Origin: Bacteroidota bacterium
GTDB lineage: Bacteria; Bacteroidota; Bacteroidia; JAHEXY01
Reading direction: 5' to 3'
DNA length: 64,000 bases
NCBI GenBank assembly: GCA_023251875.1
Contig: JAHEXY010000007.1
Span: forward strand, 62,001-126,000
The first letter of the stretch is position 1. Every line of letters begins with the position of its first letter. Shown piece after piece: positions 61,010 to 64,000 of this stretch. The notes below the pieces were generated by a model. It searched no databases. It was not told the DNA's origin and saw only the letters and a list, made by a program, of their open reading frames with translations. Made by a program: the position numbers and the translations under genes.

Positions 61010-64000
61010 AACATATATACATTTTTCCCTTTTTACTATTTGCTTTTATTATTGGGCAAATAAATTATTCTCATGCATCCCACACAATGGGAGCAGATTT
61101 AACTTACCAATGTTTGGGTGGAGAACAATACCAATTAACATTATCTTTTTATAGAGATTGTTCGGGAATTAATGCTCCTAGTTCGGTAAAAATTGATGTA
61201 AAATCTGCTTCATGTGGTATTAGCACATCTATTACCATGCAACCTATTGCTGGAACCGGACAAGAAATCACCCCTATTTGCCCAACCGTAAAAACTACCT
61301 GTAATGGGGGTACTTATACTGGTATTGAAGAATATGTGTATACAGGCACTTTTACTTTACCGGTTAAATGTGACGATTGGATTTTTAGTTTTGATGAATG
61401 TTGTAGAAATGCAGCTATTACAACCATTAATAATCCTACAGGTGAAGATTTATATGTTGAAGCTCACCTCGATAATTTAAATGTTACTTGCAACAGCTCT
61501 CCTTCATTTTCTAATAAACCGGTTCCTTTTGTTTGTCAAGGAAATTTATTTTGCTTCAATCATGGTGCAACTGACGTTGATGGAGACTCGCTGGTATATT
61601 CACTTACTGATCCTATGACGAGTGCTAATACCGTTGTAAATTACAATGCAGGTTATTCAACAACTAAGCCATTAAAATCAAGTCCTGCATTAACTTTTGA
61701 TTCACAAACAGGCGATTTTTGTGTAACCCCAACCCAAATAGAAGTAACTGTAATGGCCATTAAAGTTGAAGAATACCGTAATGGCATTTTAATTGGCAGT
61801 GTAATACGAGATATACAAGTAACCATAGATAATTGTAATAATGTTAACCCAAGTGTTGATGGAATAAACGGAACGGGTAAGTTTGATACTGCAGTTTGTG
61901 CAGGCACACAAATATGCTTTAATATAAATAGTACTGATCCTGATGCCAATCAAATTGTGACCATGAGCTGGAACAATGCTATTGGAGGCAATGCTTCTTT
62001 TACTACTGTAGGAAGTCCATTTCCGGTAGGCACATTTTGCTGGAAACCAAAAGCAAGTGATGCAAGTGCAACCCCTCAATGTTTTACAGTTGAAGTAAAA
62101 GATGATAATTGTCCGTATAATGGGACTCAAACCTATTCATTTTGTATTACGGTTACAGGCTTAAAGGTAGATGCAGGCAAAGACCAAAGTATTTCATGTG
62201 TAAACACTACTACACTTACAGGTACGGCTTCTGGTGGTTCTGGCAACTATACTTATTTATGGAGTAATGGAGATGCTACTAAAAGTACTACCGTTAGTGC
62301 CGGAGCTTATTTATTAAGTGTTGATGATGGTGCCGGTTGTATAGGAGACGACTCTGTAACCGTTACCTATTTTGATGCTCCTGTTGCAGATTTAAGTTTT
62401 GCAGTTGGCTGTTCTAATCCAATTGCATTTACGGATGCTACTACTATTTCAGGTGGACCAACTATTACTTCTTGGCAATGGGATTTTGGTGATGGCAATA
62501 CTTCTACCTCTCAAAATCCATCTAATAGTTATGCATTGCAGGGAACATATACGGTTTCTTTAATTGCAACTTCCAGTTTAGGATGTGCTGATACTGCTTC
62601 AAAAAATATTACTATTAATGCCATTCCTTCTGTCAATTTTAGTAATACCACTGTTTGCTTAGGATCAACAACTGATTTTACTGATCTGTCAACCCTTTCA
62701 AGTGGAAATATTACTTCATGGGCTTGGGATTTTGGAGATGTCTCGAATGACAATACACAAAACCCATCTCATTTATATGCAAGTTCTGGATTTTTTATTG
62801 TTTCACTTACCATTACAACAGATAGTGGCTGCACAGCACAAGTAACAAATTCAGTAGAAGTTTCAACATCTCCTACAACTGCATTTACTACTAATGATAT
62901 TTGTTTAAATGAAATTGCTGCATTTAACAATACCACAACAATTTCATCAGGCACCATAGGAGGATATGTTTGGGATTTTGGTGATGGAGGCTCTTCTGCT
63001 ATTCAAACACCTACACATTCCTATGCGCAATCCGGAACATATACTGTTATACTAGTTGCAGCTTCATCCGGTGGTTGTTCTGACACCGCAACACAAAATA
63101 TTGTGGTGAATGATAATCCTAGTGCTAATTTATCTGTGAGTAATGCTTGCTTGGGCTTGGCTATTCCTTTTAGCGACTTATCAACTTCACTTAATAGTAT
63201 TATTGATTGGCAATGGGGCTATTCAGGAAGTGGAGTAACTTCAACGGAACAAAGTCCAACTATTATTTTTTCTAATTCAGGAACAATGACAGCCCAGCTA
63301 ATAGTAACAGATAATAATGGTTGTAAAGATACTGCAACAGCTCCATTCTCTGTTTATGATGCACCATTAGCTGATTATAGTGTAAAAGATGTTTGTTTAA
63401 ATGATGTTTCCTCTTTTAATGATTTATCAGTTATTGCAAGTGGAAGTATTGTTTCATGGCAATGGGATTTTGGCGATGGCAATACTTCTACAAATCAAAA
63501 TTCTACTAATACTTATAGTTCAGAAAATACATATACTACCCAACTTATTGTTACTTCTGATAATGGTTGTACCGATACATTGCAACAACAAACCATTGTA
63601 AATCCACTACCGCAAGTAACTTTTAATCCTGATGTTTTTAGTGGCTGTGAAGATTTACCTGTTAATTTTATGGATTTATCTACTATTTCTACAGGAAGCT
63701 TAGTTTCTTATGCCTGGAGTTTTGGTGATGGAAATTCTTCCACTGCTATTAGCCCTATTTATACCTATGCTGATCCAGGAACTTATTCTGTAACACTTAC
63801 CGCTACTTCTGATAAAGGCTGTATAAGTACATCAACATCTACCAATCTTATTACTGTTTATCCATTACCTATTAGCGAATACTTATATTCCCCACATGAA
63901 ACATCAATTCTATTTCCTGATATTACTTTTACGGATGCTTCTACAGATGCAATAAGTTGGGCTTGGAATTTTGGAGATGGAAGTACGAGCACAGAGCAAT
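61006..64000 (+). CDS. Giant PKD-repeat surface protein (partial, 3' end outside window)
   Basis: The frame is open from ATG 61006 to the window edge (about 998 codons). It has a signal peptide (MKHIYIFPFLLFAFIIGQIN) and the surface-protein opening HTMGADLTYQCLGGEQYQLT, then CRNAAITTINNPTGEDLYVE, which I recognise from gliding-associated giant proteins. After about residue 385 it becomes a string of about seven PKD-like repeats, each with a WxxxFGDGxS signature (WQWDFGDGNTS, WAWDFGDVSND, YVWDFGDGGSS and others); the last is cut by the edge. Each complete unit has one Cys early and one in a GC(x)DT-like motif, suggesting one disulfide per repeat. It resembles the left-edge protein (1-1453) in its opening. 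Confidence 0.9.
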   Translation, partial: MKHIYIFPFLLFAFIIGQINYSHASHTMGADLTYQCLGGEQYQLTLSFYRDCSGINAPSSVKIDVKSASCGISTSITMQPIAGTGQEITPICPTVKTTCNGGTYTGIEEYVYTGTFTLPVKCDDWIFSFDECCRNAAITTINNPTGEDLYVEAHLDNLNVTCNSSPSFSNKPVPFVCQGNLFCFNHGATDVDGDSLVYSLTDPMTSANTVVNYNAGYSTTKPLKSSPALTFDSQTGDFCVTPTQIEVTVMAIKVEEYRNGILIGSVIRDIQVTIDNCNNVNPSVDGINGTGKFDTAVCAGTQICFNINSTDPDANQIVTMSWNNAIGGNASFTTVGSPFPVGTFCWKPKASDASATPQCFTVEVKDDNCPYNGTQTYSFCITVTGLKVDAGKDQSISCVNTTTLTGTASGGSGNYTYLWSNGDATKSTTVSAGAYLLSVDDGAGCIGDDSVTVTYFDAPVADLSFAVGCSNPIAFTDATTISGGPTITSWQWDFGDGNTSTSQNPSNSYALQGTYTVSLIATSSLGCADTASKNITINAIPSVNFSNTTVCLGSTTDFTDLSTLSSGNITSWAWDFGDVSNDNTQNPSHLYASSGFFIVSLTITTDSGCTAQVTNSVEVSTSPTTAFTTNDICLNEIAAFNNTTTISSGTIGGYVWDFGDGGSSAIQTPTHSYAQSGTYTVILVAASSGGCSDTATQNIVVNDNPSANLSVSNACLGLAIPFSDLSTSLNSIIDWQWGYSGSGVTSTEQSPTIIFSNSGTMTAQLIVTDNNGCKDTATAPFSVYDAPLADYSVKDVCLNDVSSFNDLSVIASGSIVSWQWDFGDGNTSTNQNSTNTYSSENTYTTQLIVTSDNGCTDTLQQQTIVNPLPQVTFNPDVFSGCEDLPVNFMDLSTISTGSLVSYAWSFGDGNSSTAISPIYTYADPGTYSVTLTATSDKGCISTSTSTNLITVYPLPISEYLYSPHETSILFPDITFTDASTDAISWAWNFGDGSTSTEQ

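Overview
The window reads as chromosomal DNA from a member of the Bacteroidota. The DNA is AT-rich. Many genes start shortly after a Bacteroidota-type -7 box (TAnnTTTG). At least nine proteins end in a type IX secretion (T9SS) type A sorting domain, and there is a TonB-dependent receptor with a carboxypeptidase-regulatory N-terminus. Lipoproteins carry SSC-type lipoboxes. The intergenic dispersed palindromes are of the kind common in environmental Bacteroidota genomes. I cannot place it at genus or family level. I saw no rRNA, tRNA, CRISPR array, transposase or phage gene.

Layout. 1-1453 is the start of a large surface protein that leaves the window on the left. 1641-4496 holds purL behind a DUF433/DUF5615 toxin-antitoxin-like pair. 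4551-7280 has a DUF6624 protein, an amidohydrolase-like protein without visible metal ligands, and a SRPBCC protein. 7386-10857 is a short surface-polysaccharide block: glycosyltransferase, O-antigen ligase, glycosyltransferase. A DUF1972 glycosyltransferase at 15714 and a mannose-1-phosphate guanylyltransferase at 21496 add to it. Between them lie an M49 peptidase, htpG, glutaryl-CoA dehydrogenase, two tandem CxxCH-bearing T9SS proteins and an aminotransferase.

22667-26599 is the most unusual block. Six tightly packed minus-strand genes encode an MNT nucleotidyltransferase, a HEPN protein, a stand-alone amino-acid adenylation enzyme, an acyl carrier protein, a GNAT acetyltransferase and an AAC(3)-family acyltransferase. 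The last four look like a minimal aminoacyl-activation and transfer pathway that could decorate an amino sugar. It lies next to the nucleotide-sugar gene.

26744-37373 holds a FISUMP lipoprotein, trpS, a lamin-tail-domain secreted protein, a TonB-dependent receptor paired with a secreted OB-fold/phospholipase-D protein, and feoAB. The lamin-tail, receptor and PLD genes may form a system for using extracellular nucleic acid or phosphodiester. 37429-46144 is a tandem array of three very large, mutually homologous secreted Asp-box propeller proteins. 46307-49957 is a two-helicase operon (DbpA-like and Pif1-like) headed by a G-rich heptamer tandem repeat with strong quadruplex potential. 50293-53471 has two lipoproteins that share a near-identical upstream sequence, flanking a secreted propeller protein. 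53616-60699 carries a methyltransferase, valS, ansA, a T9SS protein and an EnvC-like murein hydrolase activator. From 61006 to the right edge runs a giant PKD-repeat surface protein whose end is outside the window.

A recurring theme is small dispersed palindromic repeats. Most are intergenic, often next to stop codons, but three copies lie in frame inside coding sequence: two in valS and one in the adenylation enzyme. All functional calls come from reading the sequence; no database search was run.
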